Source: Pseudanabaena sp. FACHB-1998 (GTDB lineage Bacteria > Cyanobacteriota > Cyanobacteriia > Pseudanabaenales > Pseudanabaenaceae). Taken from it: DNA of 64,000 nucleotides. The stretch lies in the NCBI RefSeq assembly GCF_014696355.1, contig NZ_JACJQA010000028.1, positions 186,001 through 250,000 of the forward strand, read 5' to 3'. Positions 34,891 through 43,320 of this stretch are shown here, piece by piece (the first letter of the stretch is position 1; each line of letters starts with the position of its first letter). Made by a program: the position numbers and the translations under genes. A model generated the notes under the pieces. It saw nothing but the letters and a program-made list of their open reading frames with translations. It did not search any database and was not told the DNA's origin.

Positions 34891-35409
34891 ATGCGAGCAA
34901 TTCATCCAGATATTTCTAAATTCATTGGGCAACCTATTTCTCAAAAGCCTTTGACCGCTTTATTGTTAGTAGCTTCGCTATTTTTGGGTGTTGGTATATA
35001 TGAAGGGCGAGCTACAGCCGAAACTTTAGTTACGGGGTTAACCAATGAGTTAGTTAATGACAAAACCTGTGAGGGGACAGGTGGAATTCTTGCCTATGCG
35101 GAAACAAAGGACTACTCCTTATACATTTGCGCTGACGTTAAGGAGCCTTCACAACCAAAGCATTATCGCAGTGTGAACAAAAATGGGACTCCGGGGGTGA
35201 AACTTACGGCTAAAACCTATAACCCGAATCAAGGCAGTTATTTCGAGTTTTACAATGGTGATTATGTATATATGCTGCAAATTCCCTCGGAAACGATTAA
35301 ACAGCCCGTACTCATGGTTGAGTTTCCCGATGGTTCTGGCTATGAGCAGAAAATAACTAAGTTTTTAATGCGTGGCGAGTTGCGATCGCCTATCTCTGTC
35401 AGTAAATAA
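34891..35409 (+). CDS. Secreted or membrane-anchored protein of unknown function
   Basis: A 172-residue protein. A hydrophobic segment at about 22-40 (LTALLLVASLFLGVGIYEGR) followed by ATAET looks like a signal peptide or anchor, though the N-terminal region before it is long. Two Cys residues (DKTCEGTG, YICADV) could form a disulfide outside the cytoplasm. The rest is beta-rich. I recognise no family. A strong AGGTTTTGAG sequence precedes the ATG. Confidence 0.7.
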   Translation: MRAIHPDISKFIGQPISQKPLTALLLVASLFLGVGIYEGRATAETLVTGLTNELVNDKTCEGTGGILAYAETKDYSLYICADVKEPSQPKHYRSVNKNGTPGVKLTAKTYNPNQGSYFEFYNGDYVYMLQIPSETIKQPVLMVEFPDGSGYEQKITKFLMRGELRSPISVSK

Positions 35410-35470
35410 ACAAGGCGATCGTGAGGGGATCTCTGTCAAGCAGATATGCTAATATAGTTAACCTAAGATC

Positions 35471-35543
35471 GGGGAATTAGCTCAGTTGGTAGAGTGCTGC
35501 GATCGCACCGCAGAGGTCAGGGGTTCGAGCCTCCTATTCTCCA
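35471..35543 (+). tRNA. tRNA-Ala (anticodon CGC)
   Basis: The full cloverleaf folds by eye: acceptor GGGGAAT/ATTCTCC, D arm GCTC-AGTTGGTA-GAGT, anticodon arm CTGCG-ATCGCAC-CGCAG, variable loop AGGTC, T arm AGGGG-TTCGAGC-CTCCT, discriminator A. Position 3-70 is a G-U pair, the classic alanine identity element, which agrees with anticodon CGC. The 3' CCA is not encoded. The anticodon arm contains a complete HIP1 octamer. TAATATAG about 20 bases upstream is a plausible -10 region. Confidence 0.95.
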
Positions 35544-35580
35544 TATTTATAGACAAACGGTTAATTACGTTTACAATCAC

Positions 35581-36630
35581 TTAACCAATTAACGACAATT
35601 GATCAATTAGAGCTTGATTTTGTTCGTCAGTACCGACTGTAATGCGGAGCTTATCAGAGAGTCCTGCTTGATTGAAATATCGGACTAAAATGCCAGAATC
35701 TTTGAGCTTTAAATAGATCTCTTCAGCATTGCCTTTGGGTGGAGTGACAAGCACAAAATTACCGTGTGACTCTAGAACGCTATAGTCGAGATTTTTGAGA
35801 TCTAAAGTAAGTTTAGTCCGTGAGATTTTGACTTTTTCAGCATTGGCAGTTTTGTATTCTTGATCGCGCATCGCCGCAGTCCCCACAGCGATCGCTACGG
35901 CATCAATGTTATAGCTATCCTTAACCTTAAATAGCCCTGATAGCAGCTTGGGATTTGCAATACCAAAGCCTAGACGCAGCCCTGCCAGAGAATAACCCTT
36001 GGATAAAGTGCGTAATACGATTACATTTTCAAATTCTTGCACCAAGGGCAAAGCCGAGTATTCCGCAAAATCGACATAAGCTTCATCGATCGCCACAATA
36101 CCTGAAACTCTTTTTGCCAATTGACGTAAATCATCAAGCGGTACGATATGTCCTGACGGACTATTGGGTGAAGCAATAAAAGTTACAGCACCATTGGCGG
36201 CAACAAGTTCATCAATGGGCAACTGAAAATTGTCACCATAGGGGATTTCTACCGTCTCTGATGGCTGCATTGCTGCAAGAGTGCGGTAAAGCACATAGGT
36301 GGGCATTGGGTAAACTACTTTGCGATCGCCATTTTCCGCGCAAGCCCTAATCAAAATATTTAATACATCATCACTGCCATTGCCCACAATTATCCAATCC
36401 GTAGGCACACCGACCACAGCACTTACCGCTTGACAAAACTCATGGGCAAAAGGGTCAGGATAACGCCGCAAAGAATCACCATCAATATTTTGCAAAGCCG
36501 CGATCGCTTTGGGCGATGGAGGGTAGGGATTCTCGTTAGTATTGAGTTTAATAACTTTGAGACCCGACTTAGGTTGTTCCCCAGGAACATAGCCAGTCAT
36601 TGCGTCAATAGCGGGGCGGAAGTAGCTCAT
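35581..36630 (-). CDS. hisC: Histidinol-phosphate aminotransferase
   Basis: A 349-residue PLP enzyme of histidine synthesis. The substrate loop KLNTNENPYPPSP is near residue 30, GNGSDDVLNILIRA near 80, and the PLP-binding Lys in RTLSKGYSLAGLRLGF near 210. I place the start at MSYFRPAIDAMTGYVPGEQP, the usual HisC N-terminus. A longer frame to 36696 adds 22 residues (MLRGIISFLEYALF) that read through an upstream imperfect repeat and look non-coding. Confidence 0.93.
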   Translation of the reverse strand: MSYFRPAIDAMTGYVPGEQPKSGLKVIKLNTNENPYPPSPKAIAALQNIDGDSLRRYPDPFAHEFCQAVSAVVGVPTDWIIVGNGSDDVLNILIRACAENGDRKVVYPMPTYVLYRTLAAMQPSETVEIPYGDNFQLPIDELVAANGAVTFIASPNSPSGHIVPLDDLRQLAKRVSGIVAIDEAYVDFAEYSALPLVQEFENVIVLRTLSKGYSLAGLRLGFGIANPKLLSGLFKVKDSYNIDAVAIAVGTAAMRDQEYKTANAEKVKISRTKLTLDLKNLDYSVLESHGNFVLVTPPKGNAEEIYLKLKDSGILVRYFNQAGLSDKLRITVGTDEQNQALIDQLSLIG

Positions 36631-36751
36631 GGTGACAGTTAGAAAGTAAAAAGTAAAAAGTGCATATTCCAAAAAGCTGATTATTCCGCGAAGCAAAAGG
36701 ATTCGCTTCTTGGAATATATGCGGGCTACTATTGTAACGCGATCGCTTTCA

Positions 36752-36784
36752 AACCAAAGAGAGCGCGAAGCCCCCTCTTTGGTT
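36752..36784 (-). terminator. Hairpin overlapping the rbcR stop codon
   Basis: Arms AACCAAAGAG and CTCTTTGGTT surround AGCGCGAAGCCCC. The right arm includes the first bases of the rbcR stop codon. It is likely a terminator for rbcR, without a long T-run. Confidence 0.6.
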
Positions 36785-37709
36785 AAGGCTTATCTCGAAA
36801 AACTGGCAAAACCTCATTACAAAAAGCTTCTGTCGCCTTAGAGCGATAACGATTAGGATTACGAATTTGTAACAACATCCGCTTGATGACCACCCCGTCA
36901 ATCCGAACCTGCTGTAAGGCTCCCATTTGCAACTCCTTTTCGATCGCGGTGACCGACAAAAAGGCAGCCCCTAAACCAGCCTGTACCGCATTTTTAATCG
37001 CCTCAATTGAATTTAGCTCCATCGCGATCGCCAATTGGCGCGGATCGACCCCACTATCTAGCAACACCCGATCAATCGCCTTCCGAATCGTAGACTGCGA
37101 ATCAAGCGTAATAAATTGCAGTTTGTATAACTCATCAATAGATAAAGCCCCAACCTGTGCTAATTCATGAGAAGTTGGTAGAATTAGCGCTAGCTCATCT
37201 TCAGCATAGGGTGTAATCTCTAAAGAATCCAGCAAATCCGCAGGAATTTCACCGCCAATTATTGCCAAGTCTACTTGCCCATTGGCTACACTCCAAGCCG
37301 TTCGCCTTGTAGAATGGACATGGAGTTGCACCGAGACATCAGGGTATTTCTTGCGAAATAAACCAATCATTTGTGGCATTAGATAGGTTCCAGTCGTTTG
37401 GCTAGCACCTATAATTAGAGTCCCACCATTAAGATTTTGTAAATCATCAATGGCGCGACAAGTTTCTTGGCAAAGGCTTAAAATGCGATCACCATAGGAA
37501 AGTAGTAACTGTCCTGCCTCCGTCAACTGTGCTCTTCGCCCCCCGCGATCAAATAAAGGCACATCTAGCTGTCTCTCTAGATGCTGTACTTGCAAGCTAA
37601 CGGCGGGTTGTGACACATAAAGGCTATCGGCGGCGCGTTTAAAGCTACCTTCAGCAGCGATCGCCTTGAGAATGCGTAATTGGTCTAGGGTGAACGGTAT
37701 GTCGATCAT
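36783..37709 (-). CDS. rbcR: LysR-type regulator RbcR
   Basis: A 308-residue LysR-type regulator. The N-terminal winged helix ([40 protein letters not shown]) is nearly identical to RbcR/Ycf30 of cyanobacteria and algal plastids, which controls RuBisCO operon genes. A substrate-binding-like effector domain (about 95-300) follows. No carbon-concentrating genes are adjacent, but cp12 is 3 kb away. Its start codon is separated by only 19 bases from the divergent gene. Confidence 0.9.
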   Translation of the reverse strand: MIDIPFTLDQLRILKAIAAEGSFKRAADSLYVSQPAVSLQVQHLERQLDVPLFDRGGRRAQLTEAGQLLLSYGDRILSLCQETCRAIDDLQNLNGGTLIIGASQTTGTYLMPQMIGLFRKKYPDVSVQLHVHSTRRTAWSVANGQVDLAIIGGEIPADLLDSLEITPYAEDELALILPTSHELAQVGALSIDELYKLQFITLDSQSTIRKAIDRVLLDSGVDPRQLAIAMELNSIEAIKNAVQAGLGAAFLSVTAIEKELQMGALQQVRIDGVVIKRMLLQIRNPNRYRSKATEAFCNEVLPVFRDKP

Positions 37710-37728
37710 AGAAGCAGCGTGAGAAAAG

Positions 37729-38808
37729 ATGAGTCGGGAGGTTATTCAGGATTTTTTGAATTTAGCAGGAGTTGTGGGGATCGCCCTCACAAATCGCCGT
37801 ATGCGTCCCTATTTTTACGGACTAGATGCCGTATTGGACAGGACAAAGCAAGCATTAGGTCAAGGAGTTCTGCAAGTTGTCGAAAATATACCAGAAGGAT
37901 TTGAATCCTTCGAGTTTCACTTTGCGGGGCATATTGTCTTTATTTACAAGCTGACCCATGGACTAGTCCTACTAGTACTTACAGATAGCGATCTTGAGCC
38001 AGTTGACTACAAACGGGGGATCGCCAAAATCAAGTATCTAATCGAAACAGATACATACAACACAGTCGCATACTTTAAGCTCTTATTAGGCTCGGTGACC
38101 CAGCATTCTTTGCCTAGCTTAAATTGGAATGCCAACAATGCCAAAGCAACAGATCAAGCAAAAATACCAGAACAGCCCACTGTACATAACTTTGCGACTC
38201 CAGTTTCTAACTCCAATCTAAAAACTGATACCCCATCATCTCGTAGCCAAAAACCAGATGAACTAAGAAATTTAAACAATCAGCAAAGCAATGCAAGTTC
38301 TAGTAAAAGCCCAAGCTTCAGCGTTCAAACTCAACCCAATGTAAACAATCCAAGCACAATTAAGCCTCAAACACCTCCTGCACCATCGCCCTTACCTTCC
38401 ATACCTAAGTCAACAACTACCAATAGCAATCAGCAGCAGGTCAACACTAGTCCTACTAAGCAAGTATCAACGAAAACTGACACACAAGAGTATAAGTTAG
38501 ATGAACTTTTAGACGCACTCAATAAGCTCAGCCTCTTTACAACTCAATACCTTGGCAAAGTCGTAGTCACTAATTATTGGAAATCTAGCCGCCCAGAGTC
38601 TGTGTGGCTAAGTGAGTTTGAAGTTGATCGCAATGGTAAAATTTCCTACCCAAAACAGCCAGCGATCGCCTGTAATCCAGAAGAGCTAAAACAAATTCAA
38701 ACTTGGGTTACGGCTTATATCAAACGCTGTAAACAAGTCATTCGCAATTTCGATCAAATGCTGGAGCAAGACTGCCTAGATAGCCGCCAAAAACAAATAT
38801 TGCTATAA
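37729..38808 (+). CDS. Roadblock-like N-terminal protein, unknown function
   Basis: A 359-residue protein with an N-terminal domain (about 1-125) of roadblock/LC7-like pattern ([40 protein letters not shown]). A disordered Ser/Asn/Pro/Gln linker (about 130-255) follows, then a C-terminal domain (about 258-359; [20 protein letters not shown]) of unknown type. Roadblock domains often serve small GTPases in bacteria. No GTPase is adjacent. It is divergent from rbcR. Confidence 0.75.
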   Translation: MSREVIQDFLNLAGVVGIALTNRRMRPYFYGLDAVLDRTKQALGQGVLQVVENIPEGFESFEFHFAGHIVFIYKLTHGLVLLVLTDSDLEPVDYKRGIAKIKYLIETDTYNTVAYFKLLLGSVTQHSLPSLNWNANNAKATDQAKIPEQPTVHNFATPVSNSNLKTDTPSSRSQKPDELRNLNNQQSNASSSKSPSFSVQTQPNVNNPSTIKPQTPPAPSPLPSIPKSTTTNSNQQQVNTSPTKQVSTKTDTQEYKLDELLDALNKLSLFTTQYLGKVVVTNYWKSSRPESVWLSEFEVDRNGKISYPKQPAIACNPEELKQIQTWVTAYIKRCKQVIRNFDQMLEQDCLDSRQKQILL

Positions 38809-38983
38809 ACCCAAATCAAGGCGACACATCAAGGCAGCCCGAAGCGCTACCTTAATCTTTATAATGCTTAACTATGCTTAACAATTCTAAGCAATTTGGC
38901 GGGAAGGACTCTACGTATACACCTTAAATGGGTTAGACTGGTCTTTAATAATAAGGGGAACAACCGCAGAGGCAAGCTAAATA

Positions 38984-39484
38984 ATGGCTAAGCGTGTAAG
39001 AATTGAGCCTATAGCCCAGACAGCAGATATAGCAACAAACGGTGCATTACTATCTGGCTTAATGGGGGATGAGCTAAATATTTTAAAAGAATGTGGTGGA
39101 CGTGGTATGTGTGCCACTTGCCATGTTTATATCCAAGACGGCATGTCTTCGCTTAGTCCCATGGGCAAACGCGAGCAGCGTACTTTAGAAGTAATCACAA
39201 CCTGCAAGCCCAACTCTAGGCTTGCTTGCCAAGCCAAAGTTATGGGTGAAGGCATCGTCGTTGAATTACCAGTAGGTATGTATGTCCAGTCGATTCAAGA
39301 CATTGAAGCGTTGATAGGAAGACGCTGCGAAAAACCTCTACTTAGTCCGATCACAGGTCAGACCTTAGTAGAAGTCGGACAATTAATTACGCGATCGGTA
39401 GTTCGTCAATTAGAAAATACGAATTTTAGCGTTGGTGAACAATTGGCAAACACCAAAAGAGCTGATATTTTTGAGCCGAAGTAA
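38984..39484 (+). CDS. 2Fe-2S ferredoxin-like protein (Slr0148-like)
   Basis: A 166-residue protein. The N-terminal ferredoxin domain has ligands CGGRGMCATC near 38-47 and CQAKV near 84, in bacterial-type spacing. The C-terminal 65 residues (IGRRCEKPLLSPITGQTLVE) form an extra domain of unknown function. It precedes V4R genes as in the Synechocystis slr0144-slr0152 region, from which a role near photosystem II assembly or redox control is inferred by context only. Confidence 0.82.
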   Translation: MAKRVRIEPIAQTADIATNGALLSGLMGDELNILKECGGRGMCATCHVYIQDGMSSLSPMGKREQRTLEVITTCKPNSRLACQAKVMGEGIVVELPVGMYVQSIQDIEALIGRRCEKPLLSPITGQTLVEVGQLITRSVVRQLENTNFSVGEQLANTKRADIFEPK

Positions 39485-39607
39485 CATCTAGATGCAACAT
39501 TCTTGATGAATTATTTATGCTAGAGCTAGAGTCGATCAGCTCATCACTTAATAACTATCGTTGGATTCGACAATTTTCGATAACTTTTTAGATAGGAGTA
39601 TTTACTT

Positions 39608-40288
39608 ATGACTGTTGCTGTAGATCGCCCCAATAGCGCCACCAAATCTAAAAGAAAAAACAACCACTATAGTCTGCAAGACTTTTTTCTGCCGAATCTT
39701 GAGCAAGGGATAATTGAAGACTGGAATGGAGTCAGAAACATCCTTACCAGTGAAGACTTTATCATTGGACTACAAGAAGGATTAGAAGATGAAGTAGGCG
39801 AAGCTTCAGCAGCAGTAATGTATTCTATTGGCTGTGAATGGGGTCAGCAGGATGCTCTAGTCTTTACCAAGTGGTTTGAGAAAGATTTCGGTCGGAGTAT
39901 TCGTCAAACGAATTTGCCTTTCTTGCTAGAGACTTGGTGGTGGCCCTTTACCTCCCAAGGCTGGGGACGTTGGCAGGTAGACATGAGCGATCGCAAACAG
40001 GGCTTTATGTTTATCAGCGTATTTGATTCGGCGGTTGCACGGAGCCTTGGGGATGTGGGCAAGCCTGTCTGTCATTTATATGCAGGTTTGTTCTCAGGCT
40101 TTTTTACGCATCTAGTTAATAAAGAACTAGAATGCATCGAAATTCAATGCTATTCCATGGGCGAAAATTATTGCAAGTTCTTGCTAGGTGGTAAAAATCG
40201 GATTGATGCCGCTTCTTTTTGGCTTAACGAAGGAGCAACAACCCGTGACATTGAAGGTCGTTTACGCAATGGAGAACTTCTAAAATGA
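39608..40288 (+). CDS. V4R domain protein (Slr0144-like)
   Basis: A 226-residue protein whose C-terminal half shows the V4R pattern: HLYAGLFSGFFTHLVNKELE, then IEIQCYSMGENYCKFLL with two Cys about eight residues apart. V4R domains bind small hydrophobic molecules; one member is linked to bacteriochlorophyll 4-vinyl reduction, but catalysis should not be assumed. It resembles Synechocystis Slr0144, whose operon is associated with photosystem II assembly. The next gene overlaps its stop by four bases (ATGA). Confidence 0.85.
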   Translation: MTVAVDRPNSATKSKRKNNHYSLQDFFLPNLEQGIIEDWNGVRNILTSEDFIIGLQEGLEDEVGEASAAVMYSIGCEWGQQDALVFTKWFEKDFGRSIRQTNLPFLLETWWWPFTSQGWGRWQVDMSDRKQGFMFISVFDSAVARSLGDVGKPVCHLYAGLFSGFFTHLVNKELECIEIQCYSMGENYCKFLLGGKNRIDAASFWLNEGATTRDIEGRLRNGELLK

Positions 40289-40563
40289 GTAGTCCAGATT
40301 GGCGCTTACAGCCATTAAAAACTTTTTGGCAAAGTGTAAATTGGGAAAATCGTCTAATCACCCAAGTCACTAGCAATAGTAACGGCAAAGTTGTATCAAC
40401 TTTAAGTTTTTTGATGCCAGTAAAAGACTATTTTCGCGCTATATCTTGGACTGGAATTCCTGCCATTGCTGCTACCTCAGAGAAAATCAGCTCTCCTCCT
40501 AGTATTGATGAAAATTCAGAAACTCTTGAAGATTTTCTTGATGATGTTTCTAAGTTCTTCTAG
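40285..40563 (+). CDS. Small conserved cyanobacterial protein (Slr0145-like position)
   Basis: A 92-residue protein starting MSSPDWRLQPLKTFWQSVNW and ending in an acidic tail (ETLEDFLDDVSKFF). Its ATG overlaps the V4R stop codon, showing translational coupling. No catalytic motif is visible. Identity with Slr0145 is inferred from gene order rather than clear sequence recognition. Confidence 0.75.
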   Translation: MSSPDWRLQPLKTFWQSVNWENRLITQVTSNSNGKVVSTLSFLMPVKDYFRAISWTGIPAIAATSEKISSPPSIDENSETLEDFLDDVSKFF

Positions 40564-40714
40564 ATTTTCTTTGCTTATTCCTACGTTAGAAGCGCTGAAG
40601 CAACCCCAACAGATCTTGAGAGCCGTCTTAGATTAGTTTTCATCAATACTTTGAACCTTTTTTGATGCTTTATCCAGACAAATAATATCTCGATAATTCT
40701 CTACTGTAAGAACT

Positions 40715-41173
40715 ATGATTCCGAAGATTCAAGAATTAATTAACCAAGCTCAAGATCGCTATCTGGCAACAGATGAGCTTGGTCAGATGGAAGGCTATGT
40801 CACTTCCTTGCCTGAACGTCTCAAACTTTATAAGGTCATTCGCGATCGCGAAATTGACATTTTACAAACAGTTGCCGATCAAGTCGCTTCTGAGTTGGCA
40901 AGTGTTACGGATGAAGAACTCGAAGCGGGAGTTAAAAACCTAATTTTGGTTTTGCGTTACTGCTCGATGGCGATGTTGCTAAATGACGAAAACTTTTTAA
41001 AAGAAAGGCTTCTTAATTGGCTGGAAGGAATCATGTCGATGCGAGATATGCGTCGGCTCAATGAAACGCTCTATAAATTATTAAATCAAGTGTTGCGTCA
41101 ACAGATTAGTCCCTCCCAGCTTGCTCTAATCCAGCCTTTGATTACTACTGCTCAAGTCACCTTAATTTACTAG
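40715..41173 (+). CDS. Helical conserved protein (Slr0146-like)
   Basis: A 152-residue, largely alpha-helical protein (MIPKIQELINQAQDRYLATD; SVTDEELEAGVKNLILVLRY). There is no signal peptide or membrane segment. It lies between the two V4R genes, 10 bases from the next start. By gene order it corresponds to Slr0146 of Synechocystis; its biochemical role is unknown. Confidence 0.78.
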   Translation: MIPKIQELINQAQDRYLATDELGQMEGYVTSLPERLKLYKVIRDREIDILQTVADQVASELASVTDEELEAGVKNLILVLRYCSMAMLLNDENFLKERLLNWLEGIMSMRDMRRLNETLYKLLNQVLRQQISPSQLALIQPLITTAQVTLIY

Positions 41174-41183
41174 AGACAATACT

Positions 41184-41840
41184 ATGATTTCCGTTGCTGA
41201 CCTCGTAAAAGAAAATCGTATCCCTGCTAACTTTTTTGACTACACTGCTTACATCAAAGGAGATCTAGAAATTGGTCTACTAGAAAACCGCCGTGGCGAT
41301 CGCCTGTTAGCCATACCAGACACTTTAATTTCCTCACTTTATACAGGCTTAACTAAAGAGACGGGACAAGCATCAAGATTAGTTCTTTTCAACTGTGGCA
41401 AATGGTGGGGAAAAAACTTTTATACCCGCTTTACCGAATCCCTCGAAGAATACTATTCTCAGTCTTTATCGGAGATGGATATGATCACCTTCATTCAAAG
41501 TCTCAAAGAATGTTGGAAAACTCATGGTTGGGGAAGACTTGAGTTTGATCCACAATACCAAGCCCAAGGATTTATCTCGATCAAGACCTACAATTCGCCC
41601 TATATCCATAAAATCGCTGGCAATAATCAACCCACAGGCTATTTAGAATCAGGAATTTTGACCTCATTTTTTACGCGCCTCACTGGACGCGAACTCTTAG
41701 CCGCACAGATCAGTTGTGAATCTTTAGGAGCGAGTTGCAATACCTATGTAATTGGCTTACCCGAAAGATTGCAAATTGTTGAGTCCTTTCTGAATGAAGG
41801 CTTAAGCTCTGACGTTATCATGCAAAGATTACTCAAATAA
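41184..41840 (+). CDS. V4R domain protein (Slr0147-like)
   Basis: A 218-residue paralogue of the V4R protein at 39608. Shared features are a Trp-rich middle (CKWWG-like CGKWWGKNFYTR, CWKTHGWGRLEFD), then SGILTSFFTRLTGRELLAAQ and ISCESLGASCNTYVIG with the spaced Cys pair. It ends in the same FLNEGLSSDVIMQRLL tail. Two V4R proteins in one operon suggest a heteromeric complex; that is inference. Confidence 0.85.
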   Translation: MISVADLVKENRIPANFFDYTAYIKGDLEIGLLENRRGDRLLAIPDTLISSLYTGLTKETGQASRLVLFNCGKWWGKNFYTRFTESLEEYYSQSLSEMDMITFIQSLKECWKTHGWGRLEFDPQYQAQGFISIKTYNSPYIHKIAGNNQPTGYLESGILTSFFTRLTGRELLAAQISCESLGASCNTYVIGLPERLQIVESFLNEGLSSDVIMQRLLK

Positions 41841-41883
41841 AAAAGATGAGTGGCGGCGCAAAACGCCGCCACTCATCTTTTTT
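41838..41883. terminator. Hairpin after the V4R operon
   Basis: Arms AAAAAAGATGAGTGGCGGCG and complement surround CAAAA and end in a run of T. A good terminator for the plus-strand operon. Confidence 0.8.
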
Positions 41884-41906
41884 ATTGATGCGGTTGACTT
41901 TCAAAG

Positions 41907-41942
41907 AATAAAAAAGCCTCGCTATGTGAGGCTTTTTTATTT
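41907..41942 (-). terminator. Terminator-like hairpin for the PAM68-like gene
   Basis: AATAAAAAAGCCTC and GAGGCTTTTTTATT surround GCTATGT. The classic stem-plus-U-run works in both directions between convergent genes. Confidence 0.8.
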
Positions 41943-41949
41943 GATAGTG

Positions 41950-42465
41950 TTAACTTTTAGATTTCTGAGCTTCCTTGACTACTTTTTTCTGAGCTTTCCA
42001 AGCTTCAGTTAAATAGCCAAAGTTCTTTTTAAACTCTTCGCTGCCCCACCAACTGCCAACCCGTCCCTCATCCCAAGAAGCGGAGATAGCCCCATAGCTT
42101 AGTCCTACAACGCCTAAACCTAAAAACAGCATACTCACTAGCACAACGGCTGTGGTTGGCAATTCAAATATATGTTTAGTGACAACAAAGTAGCTCACAA
42201 AAAAAGTCGTAATCCCCATTCCCGTAGGAACACCACAGAACAAAGCCGCACGCCGAACAATGCGACGATTAACTTCCTCAGGGATACCTAACGGATCATT
42301 TCGTTTAGGAGCTGATTTTGTACTTGGGTTGGTAGTTACGTTTGTTTTCGAGCTATTTATATTTGTAGTAACAGGAGCAGTAGGTGTTTTTTTAATTTCC
42401 TTGCCTTTTGCTTTTTTACTACGATTATTTGGCTCAAAAGGGATACGTTCAGGTGGTTTACTCAC
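41950..42465 (-). CDS. PAM68-like photosystem II assembly protein
   Basis: A 171-residue protein with a Lys/Thr/Pro-rich N-terminal tail (about 1-60), then a conserved region (GIPEEVNRRIVRRAALFCGV), two membrane helices (about 78-100 and 107-130) and the signature WDEGRVGSWWGSEEFKKNF. This is the DUF3464/PAM68 family (Sll0933 in Synechocystis), which helps early photosystem II assembly. It is convergent with the V4R cluster, itself tied to photosystem II assembly. Confidence 0.92.
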   Translation of the reverse strand: MSKPPERIPFEPNNRSKKAKGKEIKKTPTAPVTTNINSSKTNVTTNPSTKSAPKRNDPLGIPEEVNRRIVRRAALFCGVPTGMGITTFFVSYFVVTKHIFELPTTAVVLVSMLFLGLGVVGLSYGAISASWDEGRVGSWWGSEEFKKNFGYLTEAWKAQKKVVKEAQKSKS

Positions 42466-42495
42466 TTTTATTCTTCACTAGCACTAAACAAGTGG

Positions 42496-42531
42496 TAATA
42501 GTACTCGTGCTTTTCACGAATACTATTTAAA
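42496..42531 (-). terminator. Hairpin after rpsO
   Basis: AATAGTACTCGTG and CACGAATACTATT (one mismatch) surround CTTTT, immediately after the rpsO stop on the minus strand. Confidence 0.6.
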
Positions 42532-42533
42532 AA

Positions 42534-42803
42534 CTAGCCTCTTACACCCAAGCTTTGGATTAGTTGCTTGTAATGAGCGCGATCTTGGTTGCGAACATAA
42601 GCTAGCAAGCGCTTACGTTGACCAATAATTTTGAGCAAACTACGACGAGAAGAGAAATCCTTAGGATGTAGTTTGAGGTGAGTCGTCAACTGGTTGACGC
42701 GCTCGGTGAGTAATGCAACCTGCACATCAGATGAACCAGTATCGGTAGGATGTTTTTGGTATTCGGAGAAAATTTCGAGCTTGCGTTCTTGCAAAAGTGC
42801 CAT
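42534..42803 (-). CDS. rpsO: 30S ribosomal protein S15
   Basis: An 89-residue S15 with canonical features: MALLQERKLEIFSEYQKHP, GSSDVQVALLTERVNQLTTH, SRRSLLKIIGQRKRLLAYV. S15 binds the central domain of 16S rRNA. The start is placed at MALLQ by family alignment; a longer frame adds an unrelated 16-residue extension. Confidence 0.97.
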   Translation of the reverse strand: MALLQERKLEIFSEYQKHPTDTGSSDVQVALLTERVNQLTTHLKLHPKDFSSRRSLLKIIGQRKRLLAYVRNQDRAHYKQLIQSLGVRG

Positions 42804-43030
42804 GATAAAAACTTGAACGTGTTTTGAGGTGGACGTGACTAAACCCGACAATCAACGCACTTAGGAGTTTAGAGAGCGAGTTCCCAACCTCACGATTGGG
42901 CATTCCTAGTTATTCCCATCTTTGGGGTTGCGCCACTTATCGAGAGCAATTTATTTGCTAACTCGACAGATCGACTGCATAGGCGGTTTCCGTTTCTCAG
43001 TAGTCTCTGAGTAGGATATATCGCGATCGC
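42804..43030 (-). promoter_or_regulatory. Possible structured 5' leader of rpsO
   Basis: About 230 bases upstream of rpsO contain no gene but several potential stem-loops read on the minus strand: CTCAG/CTGAG (42996-43011), GAGTTAGCAA/TTGCTCTC (42942-42964) and CCCAA/TTGGG (42883-42900). Ribosomal protein S15 represses its own mRNA in several bacteria through leader structure; whether this one does so is speculative. Confidence 0.35.
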
Positions 43031-43100
43031 TAGTTTTTTAGAATATTAGCTTTCAGACAGACTAGCTTAACATGTTGGTCACTTATTTTTGTACCCAAAT

Positions 43101-43137
43101 AAAAAATATGGTGGTGCAAAGCACCACCATATTTTTT
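43101..43137 (-). terminator. Perfect hairpin overlapping the stop of the 41-residue gene
   Basis: Arms AAAAAATATGGTGGTGC and complement surround AAA. The right arm covers the stop codon of the small membrane protein gene. It functions plausibly as its terminator. Confidence 0.75.
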
Positions 43138-43261
43138 AATGGGCAGAGCCATTACCGTGATATTTGTCAGTGTCATAAAAACCGTTACGAGTGCCGAAAA
43201 ATAAGCAGCTAACGGTAAACAAGATGGTAAAAGCTGGCAAAAGAATTCTGAGATCAAGCAT
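43136..43261 (-). CDS. 41-residue single-helix membrane protein, unknown
   Basis: The ORF begins MLDLRILLPAFTILFTVSCL and ends DTDKYHGNGSAH. It has one hydrophobic helix (about 5-23), then a polar tail with a FGTRNGFYDTD segment. Size and layout match the small subunits of photosystem or NDH complexes; the N-terminus recalls PsbY (MDWRVL), but the tail does not match that family as I know it. The ribosome binding site is weak. The hairpin that ends it and its isolated position support a real transcript. Confidence 0.6.
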   Translation of the reverse strand: MLDLRILLPAFTILFTVSCLFFGTRNGFYDTDKYHGNGSAH

Positions 43262-43320
43262 GGTTGTATGTGGCTAGGTGTTTTATGTTGCTGAATAATT
43301 ACAAACTAATCATGATCCTT

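Noticed and set aside
36631-36696. 22-residue extension of HisC
   Set aside because: It does not resemble HisC proteins, which begin at MSYFRPAID; the DNA is an imperfect repeat.
42804-42851. 16-residue extension of ribosomal protein S15
   Set aside because: S15 proteins begin at MALLQ-like sequences; the extension lies in the probable leader.
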